Source: Alcanivoracaceae bacterium (GTDB taxonomy: Bacteria; Pseudomonadota; Gammaproteobacteria; Pseudomonadales; Alcanivoracaceae). From it: a stretch of DNA of 64,000 nt. The stretch is from contig JARGPU010000001.1 in the NCBI GenBank assembly GCA_029210325.1, positions 568,126 through 632,125 of the forward strand. The letters are read 5' to 3'. The notes below the pieces were generated by a model. It searched no databases, had not been told where the DNA came from, and saw only the letters and a program-made list of their open reading frames with translations. A program made the translations under genes and the position numbers. The first letter of the stretch is position 1, and each line of letters starts with the position of its first letter. This document shows, piece by piece, positions 54,973 to 63,717 of the stretch.

Positions 54973-55530
54973 ATGACCCTGACTGCTCCCGTGGAAGGTA
55001 TTCATCATATTGCCTTCGGCACCAAGTGCACCCGCGCCACCTATGAGTTCTATAACGATAAGTTAGGCATGCCGCTAATACATACTGAGAACCACAAGTT
55101 GAAGGAGGGTTACTTTCGCCATTTCTTCTTCGATATGGGCATGGGGCAGGCGCTGGGCTTTTTCGAAATCCATGACGTGGGAGAGCAGCCGAACTACCGC
55201 ACTGATCCGTCCACCGGGCTGGGTCTGCCGATCTGGGTGAATCATGTTTCTTTTCGTGTGCCGGACATGGCCAGTTATGAAGCGTTCCGCGAGCGACTGC
55301 GGGAACGGGGGGTGATGGTGTTGGGCGAGACGGACCATGATTTCTGTCAGTCCATGTACTTACTTGATCCGAACATGCTGATGATTGAATTCAGCGTCGA
55401 CACTGACACGGAAAAATTCGGCATGAGTCATGACGAAGCGTACAGGCTGTTGTTCGATACTCCACTGGAACAAATCCCGGAGTCTGCCTACAAGGGTCGC
55501 AAGAATCCTAAAGTGAAAATCTACGTCTGA
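54973..55530 (+). CDS. VOC (glyoxalase/dioxygenase fold) family protein
   Basis: The protein is 185 aa from ATG 54973 behind GGAGGACATCAC; the longer frame is rejected. It has HHIAFGTKCTRATYEFYNDKLG, NHVSFRVPD and LLDPNMLMIEFSVD, giving the metal ligands His...His...Glu of the VOC fold. It is probably a metal-dependent isomerase, dioxygenase or lyase, substrate unknown. The alpha/beta hydrolase gene follows 28 bp later, so both probably act on the same compound. Confidence 0.85.
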   Translation: MTLTAPVEGIHHIAFGTKCTRATYEFYNDKLGMPLIHTENHKLKEGYFRHFFFDMGMGQALGFFEIHDVGEQPNYRTDPSTGLGLPIWVNHVSFRVPDMASYEAFRERLRERGVMVLGETDHDFCQSMYLLDPNMLMIEFSVDTDTEKFGMSHDEAYRLLFDTPLEQIPESAYKGRKNPKVKIYV

Positions 55531-55558
55531 TTCTGATATCCGTTTCCGGGGGGAAACC

Positions 55559-56830
55559 ATGCTGCTGATTTCAAAAACCTACTGGTTGGGGATGCCGTTC
55601 AACTACAAGGGCGTGTTGCCGGAAGGCACCAGCGTCACGCCGATCCATATTCAGGCTGCGGATATGCGCTGGATTTCTGGCCTGCACTACACTGCGCCAG
55701 CAGCAAAGCAGCAAAAGATCGGTGTGCTGGTAATGCACCCACGGGCTGACTTTACCCGGCATTACTGTATTCCCGGGTTTGTCGGCGCTGGCATCAGTGT
55801 GCTTGGCCTGTGCACGCGCACATTAAACAACGACGCCACAGCGATTCACGAAGACCTGATTCTGGATGTTGCTGCCGGGGTGAAGTATCTACGTAGCAAT
55901 GGCTGCGACAAGGTGCTGCTGTTCGGCAATTCCGGTGGTGGTTCGCTGTTCGCCTTCTATCAGGCGCAGGCGGAGAAAAGTTCGGCCGAGCGACTGGCGG
56001 TGGATGCTGCCGGCAAGCCGACCAAGCTGCAAATGGCCGAGATGATTCCGGCCGATGGATTGCTGGCGGTATCCGCCCATCCCGGCGAGGGAAAAATACT
56101 GCAGCACTGTATTGATCCAGCAGTGGTTGATGAGCAGCAACCACTGCTTAGTAACCCGGCACTGGACATGTATAACCCGGCCAATGGTTTTGTTGCGCCG
56201 CCGCAGCCGAGCCACTATGACGAGGAATTTGTGGCGCGCTATCGTGCCGCCCAGCGTGTCCGGGTTGAGAAGCTGGATAATCTGGCTCGTGCCATGATCC
56301 ATGACGCTCGCGAAGCAGAGGTGTTGTACAAGACATCCCGCGATACCTTGTCGTTTGAGGAGCGTCAGCAAGTCGGCCGGCGAGCCGCCATGGAGCCGGT
56401 AATGGTGATCTATCGCACCATGGCCAACTTGCACTACACCGACCCTGATCTTGATCCAAGCAAGCGGGCCTATGGTTCTTTGTTCTCGGAACGTCCTGAC
56501 CTGATGAATTTTCAGTACATCGGCTTTGGTCGGGTGGTGACGCCGGCGGCTTGGCTGTCGACCTGGTCTGGCTTGTCATCGAATGCGGATTTCTGCAAAA
56601 ACGCGGCGCAGATGAGTTGCCCGGTTTTATTGGTCAATGCGCTGCGTGACAAGGAGATCTATCCCGGCGATGCGCAGTTAATGTGGCAGAGTCTGGCCAG
56701 CGAGGATCGCACCTATCTGGATATTGATGCGGAGCATTATTTTGAACCGCCATTTGGTGAGCAGACTGCCCCGGATGTGGATGCACTTATGTCCCAGGTG
56801 TTGCCCTGGGTGATGCAGCGCTTTGCCTGA
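55559..56830 (+). CDS. Alpha/beta hydrolase
   Basis: The 423-aa protein has the nucleophile elbow GNSGGGS (about residues 121-127), an oxyanion region (HPRADFTRHY), an Asp in LLVNALRDKEIYPGD and the catalytic His in DIDAEHYFEPPF. An insert of about 130 residues between the strands (about residues 200-330) carries a helical lid. Together with the VOC gene (28-bp gap) it may degrade an ester or aromatic ring product. It ends before a bidirectional terminator. Confidence 0.8.
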   Translation: MLLISKTYWLGMPFNYKGVLPEGTSVTPIHIQAADMRWISGLHYTAPAAKQQKIGVLVMHPRADFTRHYCIPGFVGAGISVLGLCTRTLNNDATAIHEDLILDVAAGVKYLRSNGCDKVLLFGNSGGGSLFAFYQAQAEKSSAERLAVDAAGKPTKLQMAEMIPADGLLAVSAHPGEGKILQHCIDPAVVDEQQPLLSNPALDMYNPANGFVAPPQPSHYDEEFVARYRAAQRVRVEKLDNLARAMIHDAREAEVLYKTSRDTLSFEERQQVGRRAAMEPVMVIYRTMANLHYTDPDLDPSKRAYGSLFSERPDLMNFQYIGFGRVVTPAAWLSTWSGLSSNADFCKNAAQMSCPVLLVNALRDKEIYPGDAQLMWQSLASEDRTYLDIDAEHYFEPPFGEQTAPDVDALMSQVLPWVMQRFA

Positions 56831-56840
56831 AAAATCAGGC

Positions 56841-56875
56841 AATAAAAAAGCCCGCATGACGCGGGCTTTTTTATT
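56841..56875. terminator. Bidirectional terminator between the hydrolase and pckA
   Basis: AATAAAAAAGCCCGC-ATGAC-GCGGGCTTTTTTATT is a perfect 15-bp stem (56841-56855 with 56861-56875), with the A run and T run serving both strands. It separates two convergent genes. Confidence 0.92.
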
Positions 56876-56890
56876 GCTACTCGGAGCCGC

Positions 56891-58429
56891 TTACAGCTTC
56901 GGACCAGCAGCGCGAATGTCTTCTGAGACATCCGGGTACTTGTCAGCAAAGTTCTGCTGGAACTGGGCTGCCAGATGTTGTGCCTGAGCATCGTAAGCAG
57001 CCGGGTCTTTCCAGGTCTTCTTTGGTACCAGCAAGTCGTCATCAACGCCCGGAACGGATACCGGCACGTCCAGATTGAGGCCATCAATGTGGACGGTATC
57101 AACGCTATCCAGTGCGCCGGAAACAATCGCGTTCACTACGCCGCGGGTGGTGGGGATGCTGAAGCGCTTGCCCTCACCGTAGGCCCCACCAGTCCAGCCG
57201 GTGTTGACCAGGAATACCTGAGCGCCAAAAGCATCAACACGCTTCATCAGCAGCTCTGCATACTCACTAGCGCGACGCGGGAAGAACGGTGCGCCAAAGC
57301 AGGTGGAGAAGGTGCTCTTGATGCCTGAGCCTGCACCCATTTCGGTGGAGCCAACCAGCGCGGTGTAACCGGACAGGAAGTGGTAAGCAGCCGCTTCACG
57401 GGACAGCTTCGACACTGGCGGCAGTACGCCGGTCAGGTCGCAGGTCAGGAAGATGATGCGCTTCGGCTCGCCGGCCAGGTTTTCAACTACGCGCTTGTCA
57501 ACGTTCTGCAGCGGGTAGGCGGCACGGGTGTTTTGGGTTTTCGATACGTTGGTGTAATCCGGCACGCGGGTCTGCGGGTCGATGACTACGTTCTCCAGTA
57601 CCGCACCGAACTTGATTGCGTTCCAGATTACCGGTTCGTTCTGCTGAGACAGGTCGATGCACTTGGCGTAGCAACCGCCTTCGATATTGAATACCACGCC
57701 TTCGCCCCAGCCGTGCTCGTCGTCACCGATCAGGTAACGGGCAGGGTCTGCGGACAGGGTGGTTTTGCCGGTGCCAGACAGGCCGAAGAACAGCACCACG
57801 TCACCGTCGTCGCCAACGTTGGCGGAGCAATGCATGGGCAGCACGTCAGCTTCCGGCAGCAGGAAGTTCTGCACGGCGAACATGGCCTTCTTCATTTCAC
57901 CAGCGTATTCCATGCCGGCGATCAGCACACGACGTTGGGCGAACTGGAAAATGACGCAGCCGTCAGAGTGGGTGCCGTCACGCTCCGGGTCACACTTGAA
58001 GTTGGCAGCGTGGAGAATTTCCCAGTTGTCTTTCCGTGCCGGGTTGTACTGGGACGGGCGGATAAACAGGGTGTTGGCAAACAGGTTGTGCCACGCGGTC
58101 TGGGTGGTCACCTTGACCGGAATATAGTGGGCCGGTGCCGAGCCAACATGCAGGTGCGAGGTAAAGGTGTCGCTCTGTCCAACGAACTGCTCTACCCGCG
58201 ACCACAGTGCATCAAACTTGGCTGCATCAAATGCGCGGTTGATCGGGCCCCAGTGAATCTTTTCGCTGGTGGTCGGCTCGTCAACGATAAAGCGATCCAT
58301 CGGCGAACGGCCGGTGCGGTGACCGGTGTCGCATACCAGGGCGCCGTTGGCTGCCAGCTGGCCTTCGTTGCGCTGGATAGCCAGCTCGACGAGTTGAGAG
58401 GGGCTCAGATCAGTATACGCATTGGTCAT
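56891..58429 (-). CDS. pckA: Phosphoenolpyruvate carboxykinase (ATP)
   Basis: The protein is 512 aa from ATG 58429; the frame continues open to 58486 but this start fits the family's length. It has [16 protein letters not shown] (P-loop), [24 protein letters not shown] and [13 protein letters not shown]-like text. It converts oxaloacetate to PEP at the start of gluconeogenesis, as needed by a bacterium living on alkanes or acids. It stands between the terminator and hslO on the same strand, with a 222-bp gap upstream. Confidence 0.96.
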   Translation of the reverse strand: MTNAYTDLSPSQLVELAIQRNEGQLAANGALVCDTGHRTGRSPMDRFIVDEPTTSEKIHWGPINRAFDAAKFDALWSRVEQFVGQSDTFTSHLHVGSAPAHYIPVKVTTQTAWHNLFANTLFIRPSQYNPARKDNWEILHAANFKCDPERDGTHSDGCVIFQFAQRRVLIAGMEYAGEMKKAMFAVQNFLLPEADVLPMHCSANVGDDGDVVLFFGLSGTGKTTLSADPARYLIGDDEHGWGEGVVFNIEGGCYAKCIDLSQQNEPVIWNAIKFGAVLENVVIDPQTRVPDYTNVSKTQNTRAAYPLQNVDKRVVENLAGEPKRIIFLTCDLTGVLPPVSKLSREAAAYHFLSGYTALVGSTEMGAGSGIKSTFSTCFGAPFFPRRASEYAELLMKRVDAFGAQVFLVNTGWTGGAYGEGKRFSIPTTRGVVNAIVSGALDSVDTVHIDGLNLDVPVSVPGVDDDLLVPKKTWKDPAAYDAQAQHLAAQFQQNFADKYPDVSEDIRAAGPKL

Positions 58430-58651
58430 GTCAGGCTTCCTGGGCTTGTGGCCGGCCGGTGTGGATTCAGTTCTGGTTATTTGCACGGCAGGTCGCCGCG
58501 CGGGCCCCGTGCCAGATGGACCGGCAGGGCGGCCGGAGGAGGCGATGGGCCCACCCGGCAGTTACGGCGCGCGATTATGCCAGAACATGGACAGGATGGC
58601 GACGCGGGATCGAGGATCGGCGTGACTGGCCCGTCTGCACCGGCGGGGTTT

Positions 58652-59515
58652 TTACAGTTGGTGGATCAGCTGGCCCAGATCCACTCGGTCGAAGTGTTCA
58701 TCCCGGGAGCAGAAATCACAGCTGATGGTGGCGCTGCCCTGTTCATCCAGAATGGCCTGCAGCTCCGTGCGCCCCAGGGACAGCAGGGTATCGGTCACTT
58801 TGTCCCGCGAGCAGGTGCACTGGAAGCGCAGCGGGGTCGGCGTGGTGACCTGCGGCGGGGTTTCATGGAACAGTCGATGCAGTACGGTTTCCGCTGGCAG
58901 ATCAAGCAGTTCTTCCATGCTCAGGGTGTCCGCCAGCGTTACCACATGCTGCCAAATGGCGGCGTTGTACTCGTGGTCGGCGATCCGGTCTGGCAGGCGC
59001 TGCAGCAGCAAACCGGCGGCGCGACCATTGCCGCCGGCCAGCCATAGCCGGGTTGGCAGCTGCTCGGACTGGCGGAAGTAGTCTTCCAGACAGGCGGCCA
59101 GGGAGCTGCCCTCCAGTGGCACCACGCCCTGATACTGACTGCCGCGCTCCGGGCGGATGGTGATGGCCATAACGCCGTTGTCGCCGATCAGCTGGTGCAA
59201 ATGCGGTTGCTCGGTGCTGGCGGTGGTATCGCTGAAGCGCGCCAGACCACGGATGCCGCCATCGTGGGTGGCTTCCGCCAGCAGCAGGCTGACGGAGCCA
59301 TTGCCCTGGGCCTGCAGGCTCAGGCGTCCTTCGAATTTAAGGGTGCCAGTCATCAGCACCACGGCGGCCAGACTCTCTGCCAGTAGCCCCTGTACCACCA
59401 TGGGGTAGTCCCGCGCGCCCAGCACTGGGGCGACACTGGCTTCCAGCCGGACAATTTCGCCGCGGATATCCGAGTCGGGAAACAGAAAGCGCTGGCGTTG
59501 GTCTTGCTGGGACAT
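58652..59515 (-). CDS. hslO: Redox-regulated chaperone Hsp33
   Basis: The protein is 287 aa from ATG 59515; the longer frame to 59896 runs through hslR and is rejected. It has the N-terminal substrate domain (LAESLAAVVLMTGTLKFEGRLSLQAQGNG) and the C-terminal zinc/redox switch CTC (about residue 230) and CDFC (about residue 265). Oxidation releases zinc and activates it as a holdase. It lies 29 bp after hslR, as in many gammaproteobacteria. Confidence 0.95.
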   Translation of the reverse strand: MSQQDQRQRFLFPDSDIRGEIVRLEASVAPVLGARDYPMVVQGLLAESLAAVVLMTGTLKFEGRLSLQAQGNGSVSLLLAEATHDGGIRGLARFSDTTASTEQPHLHQLIGDNGVMAITIRPERGSQYQGVVPLEGSSLAACLEDYFRQSEQLPTRLWLAGGNGRAAGLLLQRLPDRIADHEYNAAIWQHVVTLADTLSMEELLDLPAETVLHRLFHETPPQVTTPTPLRFQCTCSRDKVTDTLLSLGRTELQAILDEQGSATISCDFCSRDEHFDRVDLGQLIHQL

Positions 59516-59544
59516 GGGAGCCTCCGGGGATGCGGGTGGGCATT

Positions 59545-59928
59545 CTACATTTGATCGCGGCGGAATCTCTCCATGGCGCGACGTTCTTTCTTGTCTGGGC
59601 GGTGGTCCGGCCCGGCGCCGACCAGCTTGCGGTTGGCGGCGGCGGTTTCCCGGGCAGCAATGCTGGCTTCGGTTTCCCGGTACATTTTTGCCGCCTGCGG
59701 GGCGCCGCCACGCTTGTCGGAAACCTCCAGCACCTCCACTTCGCGCAGATCGTTGCCCTGACGCAGACTGATCAGCATGCCCACTTTGACCGCCTTGGCC
59801 GGACGGCCACGACCGCCGTCCACCTGTATCTTGCCGCCGTCGATCATGTCGCGGGCGATGCTGCGGGTTTTGTAGAACCGTGCTGCCCACAGCCACTTGT
59901 CCAGGCGCACTCCTTCAACGCTGCTCAT
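59545..59928 (-). CDS. hslR: Heat shock protein 15 (S4 RNA-binding)
   Basis: The 127-aa protein has an N-terminal S4 domain (VRLDKWLWAARFYKTRSIARDMIDGGKIQVDG) and a basic C-terminal tail (KKERRAMERFRRDQ). Hsp15 binds stalled 50S subunits with a nascent chain and recycles them. It overlaps the HAD nucleotidase gene by 4 bp and precedes hslO. Confidence 0.93.
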   Translation of the reverse strand: MSSVEGVRLDKWLWAARFYKTRSIARDMIDGGKIQVDGGRGRPAKAVKVGMLISLRQGNDLREVEVLEVSDKRGGAPQAAKMYRETEASIAARETAAANRKLVGAGPDHRPDKKERRAMERFRRDQM

Positions 59929-60596
59929 GCCGGCTGCACCTTAGATGGCATGACATCGGCGAACCGGTCGATGGCCGGGAACGGGTCGGTGTGGGGGCGG
60001 GGCGTCTGGGTTGAGTCGGGATGCAGGATGCTCCACAGATGGCCGACCCCATATTCCTTGCCGGCCTGCAGTACTGGCAGCGAGTCGTCCACCAGAATGC
60101 TGCGCTGGCGATCAAATGGCAGGTGTTGCTGTAGTGCCTCCCAGAACGGCGCGGATTCCTTGGCAGCGCCCAGCTCATGGCTGGTGATCAGCTTGTCGAA
60201 ATACTGCTCCAGCCCAGTGCGCGCCTTTTTTACCGTGAGAGTGTCCGGGTGGGCATTAGTGACCATAACGATATGCCGACCACTTTCCCTCAGTGCACGG
60301 AGAAAATCTTCCGCCCCGGGGCGATAACAGATGCGGCTGGCCACATCGCGCTTCAGCGAGGCGATATCCAGCCCCAGCTCTGAAGACCAGAAATCCAGGC
60401 AATACCAGTTCAAGGTGCCCTGATGGCGGTCGATCCATTCCTTTATCAGCCGATGGGCCTGATCATTCTCCAGGCCGTTCACCTCGGCATATTTCTGCGG
60501 CACCACTTGCTGCCAGAACCAGTTATCAAAGGCCAGGTCCAGCAGGGTGCCGTCCATGTCCAGCAATACGGTGTCGATGTCATTCCAGGCGATCAT
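59925..60596 (-). CDS. yrfG: HAD-family GMP/IMP nucleotidase-like hydrolase (YrfG)
   Basis: The protein is 223 aa from ATG 60596 (a TTG at 60605 is also possible). HAD motifs: DMDGTLLDL (the two Asp nucleophile/acid), VTNAHPDT, Lys in GAAKESAPFW and the metal Asp pair in ILVDDSLPV. Members dephosphorylate GMP and IMP. It overlaps hslR by 4 bp and is divergent from cysQ. Confidence 0.87.
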   Translation of the reverse strand: MIAWNDIDTVLLDMDGTLLDLAFDNWFWQQVVPQKYAEVNGLENDQAHRLIKEWIDRHQGTLNWYCLDFWSSELGLDIASLKRDVASRICYRPGAEDFLRALRESGRHIVMVTNAHPDTLTVKKARTGLEQYFDKLITSHELGAAKESAPFWEALQQHLPFDRQRSILVDDSLPVLQAGKEYGVGHLWSILHPDSTQTPRPHTDPFPAIDRFADVMPSKVQPA

Positions 60597-60664
60597 TTTT
60601 CCCAATGTCCTGCCAAGCAGTTAAGCTATCGCGCTCCAGTATGCCCGATCAGAAGAGACAGATC

Positions 60665-61483
60665 ATGACCGACCGCCAATCCCTGCTCGATCCCGTTGCC
60701 GATATTGCCCGTCGTGCCGGCGCTGCCATTCTTGAGGTCTACAACGGCCCGGACTTCAATGTGGAACGCAAAGGTGACGATTCTCCGCTCACCGCCGCCG
60801 ACCTTGCCGCCCACAAGTTGATCCTGAAAGGGTTGACTGAACTGACCCCGGATATCCCGGTGCACTCGGAAGAATCCGAAGGCATTACCTGGGAAATGCG
60901 TCGTGATTGGCAGCGTTACTGGCTGGTGGATCCGCTCGATGGCACCAAGGAGTTTATCAAGCGTAACGGCGAGTTCACCGTGAATATCGCCCTGATCGAA
61001 AACGGCGTGCCCGTGCTTGGCGTAGTCCATGTGCCAGTAATGGACGTGACCTATCTGGGCGGCGAAGGCATCGGTGCCTTTAAGGAAACTGAAGGCGGTC
61101 GCCAAGCCATTCAGGTGCGCAGCACTCCGCCCCACACCATTGTTATGGTTGCCAGTCGCAGTCACGGCACCGATACCATCGGCGTTCTGGAAGGGTTGAT
61201 TGGCCAGCGACTTGGCCCGGTGGAGCTGACCAGTATGGGCTCTTCCCTGAAGCTGTGTCTGGTTGCCGAAGGCCGGGCGGATATCTATCCGCGTCTGGCG
61301 CCAACCTCGGAGTGGGATACCGCTGCTGCTGATGCGGTGGTGCGCGCCGCCGGCGGCACCGTGGTCAATACATCTTTTCAGCCGCTGCAGTACAACAAGC
61401 AGGACATTCTTAATCCGCACTTTCTCGTGCTTGGCGCTGGCGTCGACACCTGGAAATTCCTCGAACCCGTTCTGAAGTCGTAA
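60665..61483 (+). CDS. cysQ: 3'(2'),5'-bisphosphate nucleotidase CysQ
   Basis: The protein is 272 aa from ATG 60665. It has the inositol monophosphatase fold with the metal motifs HSEESEG, VDPLDGTKEF and ATSEWDTAAADAVV-type text (APTSEWDTAAADAVV). It removes the 3'-phosphate from PAP formed in sulfate assimilation. It is divergent from yrfG with a 68-bp gap. Confidence 0.93.
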   Translation: MTDRQSLLDPVADIARRAGAAILEVYNGPDFNVERKGDDSPLTAADLAAHKLILKGLTELTPDIPVHSEESEGITWEMRRDWQRYWLVDPLDGTKEFIKRNGEFTVNIALIENGVPVLGVVHVPVMDVTYLGGEGIGAFKETEGGRQAIQVRSTPPHTIVMVASRSHGTDTIGVLEGLIGQRLGPVELTSMGSSLKLCLVAEGRADIYPRLAPTSEWDTAAADAVVRAAGGTVVNTSFQPLQYNKQDILNPHFLVLGAGVDTWKFLEPVLKS

Positions 61484-61530
61484 CAGCGGTAGGTCAATCA
61501 AGAACCAGACAAACTGACAGGGAGTTCATC

Positions 61531-62427
61531 ATGTTCACGCGCACCGATCTTGCTTTTACCAGCCACGGCGTTACCTGCAAGGGTTACCTGTATATGCCGT
61601 CCGAAGCCAAAGGTCCGGTGCCTTGCGTGATCATGGGTCACGGCTTCGCCGCCACCCGCGAATGCGGTATCGCGCCATTTGCCGAGGCCTTCGCCAACGC
61701 CGGCTACGCCGCCTTCATGTTCGACTACCGCCATTTTGGCGCCAGTGGCGGTGAGCCGCGCCAGGTGCTGGTGCCATCGCGGGAAGTGGAAGACTGGCTT
61801 TCCGCCATTGCCTTCGTGCGCAAGCTCGACGGCATCAAGCCGGACGCCATTGCCCTGTGGGGCACATCGTTCGGCGGTGGCCTGGTTACTGTTGCCGCCG
61901 CGCGCGACGGCAACGTGCAGGCTATCATTGCCCAGTGCCCGATGATGGATGGTCTGGCATCCGTGTTTGAAGTGATCCGCTATGCCGGCATCGTTCAGGT
62001 TCTCAAGCTCAGCGCCCACGGCGTTGTGGATATCACCCGCGCCCTGCTGGGTATGTCACCGCACTACATCGCCTCCGCTGGCCGCCCCGGCGAAGTGGCG
62101 GCGATGAGCGCCGCCGATTGTTATGACGGCTATCTCGCCCTGATCCCTGAGGGAGTGCCCAATAAAGTTGCCGCACGTATTTCCGCCACACTGATGACGT
62201 TCCGCCCGGTGACGGAGGCGCACAAGGTGACCTGCCCGGCTCTGATCCAGATTTGTGAGAAAGATACTGTTGCCCCGGTGGCGGCCGCAGAGAAGGCTGC
62301 GAAGAAAATGAAACGGGCGGAAGTGCGTCGCTATGAGATGGGGCACTTTGATATTTATCAGGGCGAAGATCTGGAAATGAGTGTGTCGGATCAGCTGGAG
62401 TTTTTGAAGAAGACGTTGCAGGTGTAG
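61531..62427 (+). CDS. Alpha/beta hydrolase (dienelactone-hydrolase-like)
   Basis: The 298-aa protein has the first-strand motif VIMGHGFAATRE, the nucleophile elbow GTSFGGG (about residues 111-117), Asp in ICEKDTVAP and His in YEMGHFDIYQGED. This is the serine-hydrolase triad. Ribosome site CAGGGAGTTCATC. It is 47 bp after cysQ on the same strand, perhaps cotranscribed. Substrate unknown. Confidence 0.85.
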   Translation: MFTRTDLAFTSHGVTCKGYLYMPSEAKGPVPCVIMGHGFAATRECGIAPFAEAFANAGYAAFMFDYRHFGASGGEPRQVLVPSREVEDWLSAIAFVRKLDGIKPDAIALWGTSFGGGLVTVAAARDGNVQAIIAQCPMMDGLASVFEVIRYAGIVQVLKLSAHGVVDITRALLGMSPHYIASAGRPGEVAAMSAADCYDGYLALIPEGVPNKVAARISATLMTFRPVTEAHKVTCPALIQICEKDTVAPVAAAEKAAKKMKRAEVRRYEMGHFDIYQGEDLEMSVSDQLEFLKKTLQV

Positions 62428-62464
62428 ATATCGAGTATTCCTGTGGCGCAATCAGGGAGGGCTT

Positions 62465-62773
62465 ATGGATGCACTGTTTTACATAATTACTATGCTTATT
62501 GCTGGCTTCGTTTGTGTTGTGTTTGAGCGCTGGTTGCTGATATCTGGACGGTATCGCTCCTCTGCGGCGGCAAGCGTACTGAGTTTCGCGAGCCTTGGCG
62601 GTGGGCTTTAAGGCTTAATCATGCTCATCATCTTGCCTATGCTACAGGATGGCGTTGGCGGCATCTCTGCAGGCGACTTCTTTCCCGTGTTGCTTCTCTT
62701 TTTGATAGGCGTGTGGGGCTCTACGATTCTTGAGGCCAGAGCGAGAAAAAAAGGAAGAGGAGTCACGAGTTAG
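62465..62773 (+). pseudogene. Small membrane-protein gene interrupted by an in-frame stop
   Basis: A strong ribosome site (AGGGAGGGCTT) precedes ATG 62465. The frame gives 48 residues with one TM (FYIITMLIAGFVCVVF) and then a TAA at 62609-62611. After three codons it continues in the same frame from ATG 62621 for 50 residues with a second hydrophobic helix (FFPVLLLFLIGVWGSTIL) to a TAG. Read through, it would be a 102-aa two- or three-helix protein. It is either a single-nonsense pseudogene or two small separate proteins. Confidence 0.5.
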
Positions 62774-63075
62774 CTTGAGGTTTTACCGCTCAGACTCCAG
62801 TGCCCTGACCCGTATCTGCTCCTGCTCGTTAAACAGCCTGCTGCGCGCCGCAGCTATACGCGTTGCTGAGAGTAAGAATGCGTCAGTACAGGGACATGAC
62901 TGGCTTTGACGGCCGAAATATTTTCCTGTTTAAGGGGGTATCGGTGTCGGATATTCCTCAGTAGATTGCTTCTCCATCTCCTGATTATTAGATTGGCTCT
63001 ATTCAGAACGCCTTTGAAATTGTGATTGATAAATAAAATTTGGGGCGACCATTTTGTCCTATGGGGGTTAGTGCT
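62774..63075. other. Gap with no gene seen (302 bp)
   Basis: Only a 28-codon ORF near 62878 with no ribosome site was noted; no hairpin terminator or repeat was recognised. The base composition becomes AT-rich toward the right. Confidence 0.4.
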
Positions 63076-63588
63076 GTGAGAGCTTATTTTCTGTTTTTTA
63101 TTTTCCTCTTGATGACCATTTCTGGTTGCTCCGAGAACACAGATTCTGCACTGTCTGGAAATAGTGGTGTTGAATCATATGCGCTCGCCTCCGCCATTGT
63201 GGGTGCCGAATTACGTAACGATATAGTGATTTTCAAAATGCTAGAGGGTGGTCATGAGATTGCTGAGCCTGCGAGATATCTTATGGCGCGATCAATAATG
63301 GTCGGTATTCTTGTTATTAATGAGAATAATCTGGGCCCCGAGAGTGAAAATTGGGGAATCGATTCTTTGGCGGGTCTGTGTTACATAAATGAGTATATTG
63401 ATGAGCTTGCGCTGTATGTCCACAAGACAGAAGCGGATTATGTAAAGCGCTACATTGATACCGTAATTGATTATGTTCATGAAAGACTCAAGCCCCGTCG
63501 GGCCAAGGCCCAAGGCATCGATTCCATTTGTGGGTTTGCAATTGAAGATGTGATTAATGATATAAAGAAAAAATCCCGCAAAGACTGA
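63076..63588 (+). CDS. Small lipoprotein of unknown function
   Basis: The protein is about 170 aa from GTG 63076 (GGGGG upstream); the frame is open back to 63040 (ATG), so the start is uncertain. It has a lipoprotein signal ending LLMTISGCS. The mature part is helical with IVGAELRNDIVIF, MLEGGHEIAEPARYLMARSIMVGI and a final stretch with two Cys (LCYINEYI, SICGFAIEDVI). No family recognised. It is AT-richer than the upstream genes. Confidence 0.6.
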   Translation: MRAYFLFFIFLLMTISGCSENTDSALSGNSGVESYALASAIVGAELRNDIVIFKMLEGGHEIAEPARYLMARSIMVGILVINENNLGPESENWGIDSLAGLCYINEYIDELALYVHKTEADYVKRYIDTVIDYVHERLKPRRAKAQGIDSICGFAIEDVINDIKKKSRKD

Positions 63589-63717
63589 CGCAGAATAGAA
63601 AGGCATTGGCGGTCGCCAGCTCTGTTGGCTAGGCGGTTCCGCTACGGTGCGAGCTATCAGCGCTTTTGCCAGCGCTATGTAGCCGTTGGCTGTATATGCC
63701 ATGGCTTGAGTATAACC

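Noticed and set aside
57380-59047. Long plus-strand ORF of 555 codons antisense to pckA and hslO
   Set aside because: It runs opposite two certain genes, has no family resemblance and spans two gene borders; it is a GC-driven shadow frame.
59516-59896. N-terminal extension of the Hsp33 frame
   Set aside because: It is hslR in another frame; Hsp33 begins at ATG 59515.
60293-60664. Upstream extension of the cysQ frame
   Set aside because: It overlaps the divergent yrfG gene; the family N-terminus begins at ATG 60665.
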